Below, piece after piece: positions 31,501-38,821 of a stretch of DNA of 42,719 nucleotides (positions within the stretch are counted from its first letter, which is position 1; each line of letters opens with the position of its first letter). The translations under genes and the position numbers were made by a program. The notes beneath the pieces were generated by a model that was not told the origin of the DNA, searched no databases, and was given only the letters and a program-made list of their open reading frames with translations. Origin of the DNA: Actinomycetes bacterium. Its GTDB lineage: Bacteria > Actinomycetota > Coriobacteriia > Anaerosomatales > Anaerosomataceae. The stretch spans positions 1 through 42,719 of the forward strand of contig JALHJB010000019.1 of assembly GCA_022839745.1 (NCBI GenBank), in the 5' to 3' direction.

Positions 31501-33489
31501 CGACTCCCAGCCGAGCAGCGGCTCGTCATCCGCCGAGGAGACGCTCGAGTACACGATTCCGCCGACGTTGCTCGCATCGGCGCCGACATCCCCCGCCGTG
31601 TTCCCGCTCAGGATGCTGCTCGAGACGTACCAGGCGCTGAACGCATTGCCGTCGCCGCTCTCGATGCCATGCCCGGTGTTGCCCGCGATCGTGCAGTTGA
31701 TGAACCGGTGGACGTACTTCTCAGGATCAGCGGCGCCGACGCTCTGATACACGCGCTGACTGTCCACATACACGCCGCTAGCCCCGTTCGAGTGCATGAG
31801 GCAGTTGCGGAACGTGAGTCCGTAGGTGCTGCCAGCCGTCACACCGTTACCACCGTTATTGCGGAAGGTGCAGCCCTCGAACACAAGACGCTGCTCGTCG
31901 GCGGCGCCGGCGGAGCTCGTGAAGCCATTGCCCTGGTTGTCCTCGAACACGCTGCTGCGGATCGTGCCCGCGCCGGGCCCATAGAAGATCATGCCGCTCT
32001 GCACGTTGTCCCGGAAGGTGCAGTTCTCGATGGTCAGCATGTCCGGCGAGGACGCGTCGTCCATCCCGTAGAAGACGAGTCCCTCGAGCATGTGCTCGAA
32101 GACTGCGTGCCTGAAGGTCGACTCGCCGTAGTAGTCAAGGAACCCGATCGTCCCACCATCGTAGCCGGTGAACGTGACCGGATCTTCAGCGGTACCAGCA
32201 GCGCTCAGTGCCGAGTAGACCGCCATGGATCCACCCTCGGCGAGGCGGACCGTCACACCGGCGCCAACGGTCAGCGAGCCGGCATTCGGCTTCTCCAGAG
32301 TGGGACGGCGCCCGACGGTCACTTGATCCGTGAGCCGGTAGTCAAGCCCCACCGGTCCCCAGTACGCATCGCTGTCCTCCGTGCCCGATTTGGGTACCAC
32401 GAAGGCCGCGCACAGCGCGTCATTGGCATAGCCAATGTAGGTATTCGGCGCGCCCGCGACTGCATCATCGTTGATGCGCATCCCCTGTCGATACAGCACC
32501 GGGGGCGTGGCCGCGGTGCCTCCTCCGTTGAACGTGTTGCCCCAGAGGTTGGCGCTCCGTGGCCAGTTGGCGCCAGCCCAGTGGTAGCCGAAGAAGACAG
32601 CTGGCTGAGTGGCCGACGGATAGCCGGTGAACACGTTGTCGATCAGGCGGATGTCGTCGCCGCCAGAGATCACGACAGGGGCACGGAGCACGTCGCCTTC
32701 CACGCCGGGAACCGGACCGACGAATCCATTGTCGGAAAACGTGCACCCGTTGATCGTGATGTCGATGTCGTCATCACGCTCGATCGTCTGGTTGTGGTAC
32801 CAGACGGCAGTGCCGAATCCGGTGAAGCTGCTGTCGGTGATGTTGAGCGTGCCGCGCGACGTCGTTCTATCGCCGATGCCGCTATAGATCGCGATGCCCT
32901 TGCGGTAGTTGTCCAGTGCGGCAGGATATCGGAACGTGCAGTCGCTCACGCTCACGTCGATGTCACTGCCACCCTCAGGGAAGCCCTCCTGGATATCGAG
33001 CATCGTCGTGCCGTACTCGAACACGCAGTTCTGGAAGACCGCGTCGACGGGGTTTGCGGCCGAGGTCTGCTTGAGCTCGATTCGACCCCAACTCGTGGCG
33101 CTCGTGAACGCGATTGGCGCATCGGCTGTGCCGAGCGCAGCGACGGCACCGCTGATCTTCAGTCCGTCAGCACGATCGTACTCGTCCTCACCGAGGACGA
33201 CGGTCCCCGTGCCGAAGACGATCTGCGCGCCCGGCTCGATGGTGAGCGTCACGCCCGGCTTGATCTCGGGGTTGTACGCCGTTGAGCCCTCGGGCCGCTT
33301 GAGGATGATGTAGGTGTTGCCTGCCGACCATGTGGTGTCGGCGGTGATGTCGTACGTGACATAGACCGTCACCGGCGCCGCGTACGCCACTGGTGGGAAC
33401 GCCAGGAGCACCGAGAGCATTGAGGCGATCACCGCCCTGAAGGTCCTGGGAAGCATGGTCCGGACGAGTACGCGATACCCCTGTCGCAT
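28564..33489 (-). CDS. giant exported surface protein: beta-helix, FN3, Ig-like and CWB2 repeats
   Basis: A 1641-residue wall-associated protein. A signal peptide (MRQGYRVLVRTMLPRTFRAV onward) ends at AYA/AP near 37. From about 40 to 720 it is rich in short beta-helix turns (LTIENCTFRDNV, RSSVFEDNQGNGF, FRNCLMHSNGASG), as in parallel beta-helix proteins. Two fibronectin type III-like domains follow (from about 740 and 840). Four Ig-like/He_PIG repeats run from about 953, each with LAPIG, a P-x-G and FTWTP. Three cell-wall-binding repeats type 2 end the protein (from about 1326; IDGANRYQTAEKIAE, FPDALGGSALAG, VIVLGGTGAVS). The CWB2 repeats bind secondary wall polymers. Start 33489 places the signal peptide at the N-terminus; the frame is open to 33645. 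Confidence 0.93.
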   Translation of the reverse strand: MRQGYRVLVRTMLPRTFRAVIASMLSVLLAFPPVAYAAPVTVYVTYDITADTTWSAGNTYIILKRPEGSTAYNPEIKPGVTLTIEPGAQIVFGTGTVVLGEDEYDRADGLKISGAVAALGTADAPIAFTSATSWGRIELKQTSAANPVDAVFQNCVFEYGTTMLDIQEGFPEGGSDIDVSVSDCTFRYPAALDNYRKGIAIYSGIGDRTTSRGTLNITDSSFTGFGTAVWYHNQTIERDDDIDITINGCTFSDNGFVGPVPGVEGDVLRAPVVISGGDDIRLIDNVFTGYPSATQPAVFFGYHWAGANWPRSANLWGNTFNGGGTAATPPVLYRQGMRINDDAVAGAPNTYIGYANDALCAAFVVPKSGTEDSDAYWGPVGLDYRLTDQVTVGRRPTLEKPNAGSLTVGAGVTVRLAEGGSMAVYSALSAAGTAEDPVTFTGYDGGTIGFLDYYGESTFRHAVFEHMLEGLVFYGMDDASSPDMLTIENCTFRDNVQSGMIFYGPGAGTIRSSVFEDNQGNGFTSSAGAADEQRLVFEGCTFRNNGGNGVTAGSTYGLTFRNCLMHSNGASGVYVDSQRVYQSVGAADPEKYVHRFINCTIAGNTGHGIESGDGNAFSAWYVSSSILSGNTAGDVGADASNVGGIVYSSVSSADDEPLLGWESIVADPQFADAAGGDFHLKSQAGRLSGSTWVTDATTSPCINGGDPGLAYASEPAPNGGRVNMGVYGGTAEASKADGVTPPGTVSGLTAVSTGSNSITLAWTANPGAEGYEIRRTESALQEDYWVNPNISPWIGGDVIATVAGTVDGLEDTEVWGGRYYYYTIREFRTLGDTKIYGGYSPLAVATPVPSAPENISAMAESATRIRVIWDSVPGAYWYRVWYRPVGAATWTYTAPFTASEFVPRSAWVHEGLEPNTDYEYWVEGAYSSYRQWSGYTYYWGDDSAVVSATTLPDVGAPVLDAISDRAAGELSPITFTAQATHEGGGPIAYSLVDAPSGATIDPVSGAFNWTPSEAQGPGTFWITIRASVGEAYDSRTFEVTVWENNESPVLAPIGNKTVAAGSELRFTATATDVDIPAQVLSYSLGLNSPAGAAVDHSTGVFTWTPTADQVGEHSLVMFVLDGEWLGQNSENFTVTVTGSGQVNTPPTLAPIGAKSVPELSTLTFTAKATDANDDQLTYSLGADAPAGASINPATGVFTWTPTEAQGPGSYPITCVVSDGALTDSETITVTVTEVNSTPLLAPIGSKSATVRQTLSFTAFGTDADLPANTLTFSLGAGAPAGATISSAGAFTWTPSAAGAYSITVRVSDGTATSSQTFLVTVSAPADVTVTPVAGTGRVETAIEAARLGFEPGSSEYVVIATARSFPDALGGSALAGVLNAPILLTEPTVLANAVKTEIDRLGASHVIVLGGTGAVSASVFAGLDALPGVTEIERIDGANRYQTAEKIAERVKAENGGWDGTAFVATGESFPDALGASPLAAAKGWPIYLVHPNPANHDTLVGTMDGDGVSSALILGGTGVVPASLEIKLENAFTDAKVDRLFGANRYDTAVAVATYGVTHVDLGWDRLAIATGEDFPDALAGGALQGASGSVMLLAHPGYLHSGVQATLTANKASISEVRFLGGTGAVPQAIRDAVVHALQ

Positions 33490-33631
33490 GGCACACCACC
33501 TGACCCTCGGAATGAGCGCGTGCGCAGCGCCACGTAACGCTGCCATCAGTGTGGTTATTCGGCACACATGCGCAATGGCTTGAGCGCACCACTCGCCCAT
33601 CTGATGAGGAGTCGCTTGGCGGTGACGGGCG

Positions 33632-34024
33632 CTATCCTGCCGCACCTCGCATCATGCCCGCCACCATGCCGCCCACGTACGGGACGAGCCACATCGCCCA
33701 CACCGCGACGCTGTAGCGGTGGAAGCCCGCGCGCGCCTCGGCGCTGCCCTTTGCGAGCACCCAGGTGGCCCACAGCGCGTGGAGCAGCATCAAGAGGAAC
33801 GCCGCGAGGCCGGTGACGCTGTGGATGAAACCCGGGTCTTCGCCTGCGATGACGAGCTGCCGCATGAGGTATGTGGCGGTGCCGTCGCAGACGATGCCGA
33901 GCCAGAAGAGAGCGACGTGCCGCCCCCTGAGGCGGCGTTCGAGACGCTCCCACCACACGCCGGCGGTGTAGAAGACGAACGCGAGGGACATGATGGTGGC
34001 GGGGAGGATCAGCTGCTGTGGCAT
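33632..34024 (-). CDS. HsmA-type (TIGR03987-like) membrane protein
   Basis: A 130-residue integral membrane protein with four hydrophobic segments: LILPATIMSLAFVFYTAGVW, VALFWLGIVCDGTATYLM, TGLAAFLLMLLHALWATWVL and YSVAVWAMWLVPYVGGMVAG. Size, the WWERLERRLRGRHVALFWLG stretch and the Cys-Asp in helix 2 fit the HsmA/TIGR03987 group, whose function is not established. The ribosome site is weak. It is separated by a ParE remnant from the next gene on the same strand. Confidence 0.7.
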   Translation of the reverse strand: MPQQLILPATIMSLAFVFYTAGVWWERLERRLRGRHVALFWLGIVCDGTATYLMRQLVIAGEDPGFIHSVTGLAAFLLMLLHALWATWVLAKGSAEARAGFHRYSVAVWAMWLVPYVGGMVAGMMRGAAG

Positions 34025-34073
34025 GCGTCAAATGGTAGCGCATGCGCGGGATGCGCGGTCTATAGGGCGCATG

Positions 34074-34232
34074 CTAGATGTCGCTCCCGACCGCGCGGGC
34101 CCGAGTGTAACGCACGGGGCGCGCTCTGCTCGATGCCCGGATCAGGTCGCCCTGAACCCAGCGGGTCGCTGCAGCGGGGTCGTCCCGCTCGATGTAGGCG
34201 GCGATCTCCTCGGCGCGCTCAAGAGGTCGCCG
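34074..34232 (-). pseudogene. ParE/RelE toxin fragment
   Basis: The minus-strand frame reads ERAEEIAAYIERDDPAAATR then WVQGDL and an unrelated tail before a TAG at 34074. The first part is the characteristic second helix of ParE/RelE toxins (A-x-x-I-A-x-Y-I-x-x-D-x-P-x-A-A). The frame opens just after the stop of the upstream gene, with no start codon or ribosome site, and the toxin's beta-sheet core is missing. No antitoxin is seen. Too short for certainty. Confidence 0.4.
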
Positions 34233-34748
34233 CTACTCGCTCCGCCGATACGCCGTGACCGCGTTCACCCGATCGATGATGCCTTCGGCTGTGGCCGTGA
34301 CGCTCACGCGCAGGGCGCCTTCAGATGGGAAGGCTTCGACGAACTCAGATGCGGTGACCTCGGTGCCATTGACCGAGAAGACGGTGTCCGGCCCGGGTTC
34401 CGCGCGCCAGGTCTCGACCTTCCCGTACTCGTCAGGCTCGCTCGTGAACTCGTACTGCGAGCCGACTTCGAGCCACAAGTCCGTGTGAGAGCCGACCGGT
34501 AGCGGGTGCGGGCGGAGGAACGCGACAGCCACGAGCAGCCCCAGTACGAACATCACGCCGATCACAAGGGCGACAGCCCTGAGCGTGATGGAGGGCGGCG
34601 ATGGGCTCGAGCCCGATTCTCGCTCCACGATGCCATCGACGATGATCGCGCTTGGTGCTCCGATCATCGGGGGGTTCAGGCCCGTGAGCGAACCCGACAT
34701 CGGCTTGCCGAAGGAGTCAGAGTCGTGCTCCCGCACATGACGCGTCAC
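34233..34748 (-). CDS. single-pass membrane protein of unknown function
   Basis: A 171-residue protein I do not recognise. A hydrophilic, Ser/Pro-rich N-terminus (about 1-52) leads to one membrane helix (ITLRAVALVIGVMFVLGLLV) and a C-terminal domain of about 95 residues that looks like beta strands (LWLEVGSQYEFTSEPDEYGK; DTVFSVNGTEVTASEFVEAF; LRVSVTATAEGIIDRVNAV). The helix flanks predict the C-terminal domain lies outside the cytoplasm. GTG at 34748 follows AAGGGGGG; an internal ATG starting MSGSLTGLNPP is an alternative. Confidence 0.6.
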   Translation of the reverse strand: MTRHVREHDSDSFGKPMSGSLTGLNPPMIGAPSAIIVDGIVERESGSSPSPPSITLRAVALVIGVMFVLGLLVAVAFLRPHPLPVGSHTDLWLEVGSQYEFTSEPDEYGKVETWRAEPGPDTVFSVNGTEVTASEFVEAFPSEGALRVSVTATAEGIIDRVNAVTAYRRSE

Positions 34749-34845
34749 TCAAAGCCCCCCTTGAGATGAGCATACACCCGCCCTGCCTACGTGTCTGGGC
34801 GTGCGCTGAAGCGCGCCACGCCCGACGTCCCTGTCCAAGATGCTC

Positions 34846-35373
34846 CTATATGGTGTCAATCCCCCTCAGTGCGCGCAAGTCGGCCACCAGATCAGCGTAG
34901 ACCTCACGAGCCAGGTAGCGCCTGAGACATCGGATGATCTCTGACTTCGAGAGACATTCGGCCGTTCGTCGCTCAGCGTAGGCCCGGGTCCGCTCATCAT
35001 GCGCCAGGCGCACGATCACAGCCATATACAGCGCACGGTTCGCCTGCCGATCCCCGCCGCGAGAGGCTGCGGAGCGCGGCCTTCGTACCCTGCAGGGGAT
35101 CGTCGAGCCGGGTCTGGCCGGTACTCATCGCCGCGCACACTTCGATCCGCTGGGGGCTCGAAAGGATCTCGGGTCTTTCTCTCAGCGGGGCAGGCGCCGT
35201 TGTGACCGTCGCCTTGTGCGGACAGGTAGCGGGCAGAAGTTCGCGGTAACCACGGCTGTTGCTTCGAACTGCGCTGTCGCGAGAACCCTGCCTGCAACGT
35301 CGATCGCCGCTGCATGGTGCGTGCTTCCGTGGGTATCGACGCCGCCGATGACGACTCTGCCGCTTCCTGCCAT
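34846..35373 (-). pseudogene. IS110-family transposase remnant, frameshifted and internally deleted
   Basis: The minus strand begins with a good ribosome site (AGGAAGG) and VIGGVDTHGSTHHAAAIDVA, the IS110 N-terminus with the first catalytic Asp. After ATAQFEATA the frame shifts to a GYRELL block and jumps to RTRLDDPLQGTKAALRSL-type sequence (TRLDDPLQGTKAALRSLSRR). A further frame holds the IS110 C-terminus: ANRALYMAVIVRLAHDERTR then LSKSEIIRCLRRYLAREVY. Most of the DEDD core and its linker are gone: only about 175 codons' worth remain of a roughly 400-codon gene. It cannot be active. It is not the same lineage as the transposase at 42397. Confidence 0.8.
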
Positions 35374-35410
35374 GCTCGACCCGCCTTCCTGTGAAGGCAC
35401 ACGCCGGCCG

Positions 35411-35711
35411 GGCGGGCGGACAGGACAGTGACGGGTGCCTTCGCACAGGCTCCTATGAGGTCATGGACGGCCGTCCGGTCGCGTGCGAATGGATGCGAGC
35501 CCCGTCGATCGGGCGACAGGTCTCGGGCAAGGACACGCGGTCAGTCTACCGCTGGGTCAACCCGATCGACGCAGGCCCGGCACCCATCCTCACAGAGACA
35601 GGTGCTGCAGACCATCTTCACTGTCTACCGCACGAGGCGCGCTTTCTGCTCGAGGCCCGGGTTAGGCGATGGATGAATGGCCGCAAGCGGGTAGTAACTA
35701 GGGGTAGCTAA
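35411..35711 (+). pseudogene. possible decayed helix-turn-helix (excisionase-like) gene before molbindin
   Basis: One frame contains GKDTRSVYRWVN and later ARFLLEARVRRWMNGRKR. These resemble the recognition helix and C-terminus of small MerR/excisionase-type helix-turn-helix proteins, which often end in a V-x-x-W-M block. The part between them (IDAGPAPILTETGAADH) does not fit, and the N-terminus is not recognisable, so I treat it as decayed. Such small regulators are often found next to molbindin genes. A random open frame is a real alternative. Confidence 0.3.
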
Positions 35712-35733
35712 TCACACGATGGAAGGAGTTGCC

Positions 35734-35940
35734 GTGAAGTTGTCAGCACGCAATCAACTCAAGGGAACCGTCACCGCGATCAAGGAGGGGGCCGTCGAGG
35801 CTCAGGTCACCCTCGATGTGGGTGGCCAGAAGCTGACTGCCGTCGTCACGATGGATGCGGTCGCCGACCTAGGATTGAGTGTCGGTAAGGATGCCGTGGC
35901 CGTCATCAAGGCCGACCACGTGATGATCGCGGTCGAATAG
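35734..35940 (+). CDS. molbindin-type (TOBE/Mop) molybdate-binding protein
   Basis: A 68-residue single TOBE/Mop domain: MKLSARNQLKGTVTAIKEGA at the start, then VEAQVTLDVGGQKLTAVVTM, and LGLSVGKDAVAVIKADHVMI. Molbindins bind molybdate (or tungstate) as oligomers in the cytosol and act as buffers. GTG at 35734 has GGAAGGAG upstream and gives the standard N-terminus; an ATG at 35719 lies on that ribosome site. No molybdate transporter is nearby, so this gene looks like a survivor in a decayed region. A hairpin follows the stop. Confidence 0.9.
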   Translation: MKLSARNQLKGTVTAIKEGAVEAQVTLDVGGQKLTAVVTMDAVADLGLSVGKDAVAVIKADHVMIAVE

Positions 35941-35948
35941 CTGCGCTC

Positions 35949-35975
35949 GTCGCATCGGCATCGCCGACATGCGAC
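35949..35975 (+). terminator. hairpin after molbindin
   Basis: GTCGCAT plus CGG (35949-35958) pair with CCG and ATGCGAC (35964-35966 and 35969-35975) across a two-base bulge. It begins 8 bases past the molbindin stop. Confidence 0.5.
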
Positions 35976-36171
35976 CCTCGATCGTCTCGAGCAGGACTGA
36001 GTCGGGAACGATACGTGCCAGGTGTCGAGCCTGCACGCGTAGTAGCACGGCATAAGCCGAGGCGCTTCATGTCGCGCGGGATTGCCCGCTCCGCGCTCGA
36101 GACGACGGGTCGCGTCCAGCAGCCACTAGGTGCTCCCAGAAGCATGAGGGACGCGGTAAATCAGGCCATTC

Positions 36172-36234
36172 GCCTAATGTCTCTTGAGATGAGCGGCAAC
36201 GCGTAGCGTTGTCCGCTCGATCTCAGGGTTAGCC
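36172..36234 (-). other. attC: attC-like integron recombination site (candidate)
   Basis: Read on the minus strand the 63 bases are: GGCTAAC (R-double-prime-like), 8 bases, extra C, GAGCGG, extra A, CAACGC, loop TAC, GCGTTG, CCGCTC, 12 bases, ATTAGGC (R-prime-like; consensus GTTRRRY, one mismatch at the first base). The hairpin (36185-36225) is an 18-bp stem broken only by two unpaired bases on one arm, six bases apart. That is the pattern of extrahelical bases in integron attC sites, and the GAGCGGAC...GCCGCTC core is also attC-like. The site begins 28 bases after the stop of the helicase gene on the same strand, the normal cassette layout. No integrase or second attC is in the window. A double terminator is the alternative. 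Confidence 0.5.
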
Positions 36235-36249
36235 CTTTCACGGCTACCC
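36226..36249 (-). terminator. hairpin just after the helicase gene
   Basis: GGGTTAGCC (36226-36234) faces GGCTACCC (36242-36249) with one bulged base, 13 bases after the helicase stop. It overlaps the R-double-prime box of the attC-like site, so the two structures would compete. Confidence 0.4.
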
Positions 36250-36262
36250 CTCAAGCAACGCC

Positions 36263-38821
36263 CTAATGGCACGTGTCGGCCACCTCTTCCCTGGCGATAA
36301 CGGTGTCATACAGACCGTAGTGAGTCAGCCCCGGATGGCTGTCGATGCCCGTGTATCGTAGCGATGCGTCCTCATAACGCCTGAACGCAAACACCGCTTG
36401 GTTCATCCGCTCCGTGTTGAACACCTTCAGCCGAACGAGCAGATGGAAGTCCTTGACCGTGAGTCCCGTGACGGCCAGGAACAGGTCCGGTTCGAGCTTG
36501 GTGATGACATCCTGCAGCGTGTTCTCGCGGAAGTCGGTCAGGTACATGAAGGCGGGGATGCGCGTTGCGAACTTGATCAGCTTCTTTTGGACGAGTTTAC
36601 GCTTGGACTTGTACTCCCTCTCTTCCGCGGTGAGTTCCCGCTTCTCCTTCGCGGTCAGCTTGCCGTCTTTGGCCTTGCTCTTGAGGTCCCTCACCTTGTC
36701 GCTCTTGTTGATGATTGTCTCGATGATGTTGTCACCGAGCGCGCGCCACCCCTCTATGCGTTCGATCGCAGCCATGGCTTCGGGATTGTCCAGTATCCGC
36801 CGAAGGGTGTCGTTGTCGACATTGACGAGCAGGGCGGATTCCCACTTGCGTGCCAGCAGTGTCCCCGACGTGCCCGCCATCGCGATGTCGAGAACGCTCC
36901 CCGCATCAATCGGCACCATGTTGGCGCCGTCGTATGCAAGCACCGGCAGGAACGATACGAGGTCCTTGACCGCCTTCTCCGGGTTGGTTTCATTCGGAGA
37001 GAGCCCAAGACCATACTCCGACAGCTGTCGCAGTGCACGAGTAGGCGCGAAGTCGAACACGAAGCAGACGGGCTTGAGGATCTCCTCTTCGTTCGGGTCG
37101 TCCCCATTGGGGTTCTTGATCGACCAAGGTGACTGAACGCGAAAAGCAGCCTGGAAGTACGTTTCAGGCGACGTCAGGTTGCGGAGCATCAGGATTGAAG
37201 ACCATTGCGGCACGGTCACGCCGGCGGTGAGCTTGCCGCAGGACAGCGTGATCGTCTTGGTCTCGAATCCGCTGCCGATAGCAGAACGAACCGGTGGCAG
37301 CGCGTCAAGGCCGATGCCAGCCGACGCGCCCGCTGAAACCAAGACCTTGTAGTCATGCCAGAAGGTGTTCTGCTTCTCGGCCAGCAGATTCGCCATGGCG
37401 TGGCAGGCTGCGACGCTCGGCATGAACCAGAACGAATGCTGGAGGTAGGGCAGCAGTCGAACATCCGAGTAGGGCCAGGGCGGGCGCGTCGCGGTCTTCA
37501 GAGCGTCGACGATCTGGGGCGCGTACGATCCCCGGATGATATCGAGCCACTTCTGCACCTCGTCCTTGTGCTCGAATTGGGCTTCTGAGCCGACACCGGA
37601 GGCGGCGAAGAACGCGTTCAGGTCGAACTCGTCGAATTCGCCCGCACTCGCGATCGCCAGCAGCTCGTCGGGCATCTGATACGTGAGCAGGCGCATCTGC
37701 GGCAGAGCGCCGTAGGGATTCCATTCGCCAGGATGCCGTGCGGCGAACTCCTCTTTGGCGCGCTGTTCGTCTGTGTAGGTCCAGTTGAAAATCTGCTCCT
37801 CGATGAACTCCCCGGTCGCCAGCGCTCTGAACGGCGTGCCCGAGAGGTACAGATACGCCTTGGTCGTGATCGGCAGGAATTCGGTCTCCTTCTCAGACAG
37901 CACGCTCAGGTCTTCGTTCATCTTCTCGAGGCCTGCGGTGTACTCGAGCCTGGTCTCCCTCTTGGCGACATCGTCGTCCTCGCCCTCAAAGAGCTCCTTC
38001 GCAGTATCGCGCCAAGCGCCGAAGTGGTACTCATCGAAGACCACGAGATCCCACTCCACCTCGTGCAGCCACTCGTTCTTGGACTTGATGTTGCCCGCCT
38101 CGTCACGACCAAGGAGATCTTGGAACGAGCCGAAGTAGACCAGGGGCGTCCTGCGATCGATCTTGCTGGGGTCCAGGTCTGAGTGACGGGACATGTAGCG
38201 CCACCCGTCGAAGTCCACGTGACTCTCAAGGTCGGTCTGCCACGCGTCTTCGACTGCCGGCTTGAACGTCACCACCAGCACCCGCCTGGCACCGAGTTTC
38301 TTGGCCAGCTGATACGTGGTGAAGGTCTTGCCGAAGCGCATCTTCGCATTCCACAGGAAGCGCGGGACGGCGTGCATGTCCTCTGCCCAGATCGAGTGGA
38401 AGTAGGCGTGCGTCTTTTCAACCGCCTCGGCTTGCTCGCGCCGCATCGTGAACGTCTCGTGGTGCGTGCCGGTGAACCGCTGGCCTGCGCGCAGTTCGGC
38501 GAGCACGGTGCGTACATCATCTGGAGTGCAGCGCATCCACTCCAGCTCGCTGTTCTCGAAACCCTTCCTGGCAAGCGCTGCGCGCACCTCGTAATCGGTG
38601 AACACCGTTCCGTCGTCGCGCTCAGCGGGTTCGTCGATTTCGATCGTGTAGTTCTTGATCGCGGCGGTCTTCACTTGCTCGTCAACTCGTGCCTTCACGT
38701 CGCGCGTGGTCTGTCCCACTTTCAGAAGACCCCTGTGCGCCTCGTCATCGATCGAGTACGCGTAGATGCGCGGCCGCGCCTGCGGCTTCGATGCAAGGAT
38801 GTCATCGATAGTCCGGCTCAT
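36263..38821 (-). CDS. T5orf172/GIY-YIG-type domain plus DEAD-type helicase (restriction subunit-like)
   Basis: An 852-residue protein. Residues about 17-100 resemble the T5orf172 branch of GIY-YIG nucleases (RIYAYSIDD, then LLKVGQTTRDVKARVDEQ). A superfamily 2 helicase follows: Q-motif-like MRREQAEAV at 126-134, Walker A variant AKMRFGKTFT with MRFGKT at 161-166, and DEYH box VVFDEYHFGAW at 263-266. A later motif is YFQAAFRVQSPW. The C-terminal third (from about 620) has a Lys-rich coiled stretch (KSKAKDGKLTAKEKRELTAE). In restriction systems this pairing supplies translocation and cleavage, here next to two methyltransferase genes. The ATG overlaps the upstream methyltransferase stop by 4 bases. 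The nuclease role is inferred; I cannot confirm every catalytic residue of the GIY-YIG domain. Confidence 0.85.
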   Translation of the reverse strand: MSRTIDDILASKPQARPRIYAYSIDDEAHRGLLKVGQTTRDVKARVDEQVKTAAIKNYTIEIDEPAERDDGTVFTDYEVRAALARKGFENSELEWMRCTPDDVRTVLAELRAGQRFTGTHHETFTMRREQAEAVEKTHAYFHSIWAEDMHAVPRFLWNAKMRFGKTFTTYQLAKKLGARRVLVVTFKPAVEDAWQTDLESHVDFDGWRYMSRHSDLDPSKIDRRTPLVYFGSFQDLLGRDEAGNIKSKNEWLHEVEWDLVVFDEYHFGAWRDTAKELFEGEDDDVAKRETRLEYTAGLEKMNEDLSVLSEKETEFLPITTKAYLYLSGTPFRALATGEFIEEQIFNWTYTDEQRAKEEFAARHPGEWNPYGALPQMRLLTYQMPDELLAIASAGEFDEFDLNAFFAASGVGSEAQFEHKDEVQKWLDIIRGSYAPQIVDALKTATRPPWPYSDVRLLPYLQHSFWFMPSVAACHAMANLLAEKQNTFWHDYKVLVSAGASAGIGLDALPPVRSAIGSGFETKTITLSCGKLTAGVTVPQWSSILMLRNLTSPETYFQAAFRVQSPWSIKNPNGDDPNEEEILKPVCFVFDFAPTRALRQLSEYGLGLSPNETNPEKAVKDLVSFLPVLAYDGANMVPIDAGSVLDIAMAGTSGTLLARKWESALLVNVDNDTLRRILDNPEAMAAIERIEGWRALGDNIIETIINKSDKVRDLKSKAKDGKLTAKEKRELTAEEREYKSKRKLVQKKLIKFATRIPAFMYLTDFRENTLQDVITKLEPDLFLAVTGLTVKDFHLLVRLKVFNTERMNQAVFAFRRYEDASLRYTGIDSHPGLTHYGLYDTVIAREEVADTCH

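Noticed and set aside
31453..33285. A 610-codon plus-strand frame opposite the giant surface protein
   Set aside because: Antisense of the beta-helix region; no signal peptide or motif of its own.
36015..36206. A 63-codon plus-strand frame after molbindin
   Set aside because: It runs into the attC-like stem and ends in its loop, has no ribosome site, and no recognisable sequence.
36185..36249. The two hairpins after the helicase gene as a simple double terminator only
   Set aside because: Not excluded, but no T-tract follows the long stem, and the two one-sided bulges with R-like boxes fit attC better, so it is reported as attC-like at moderate confidence.
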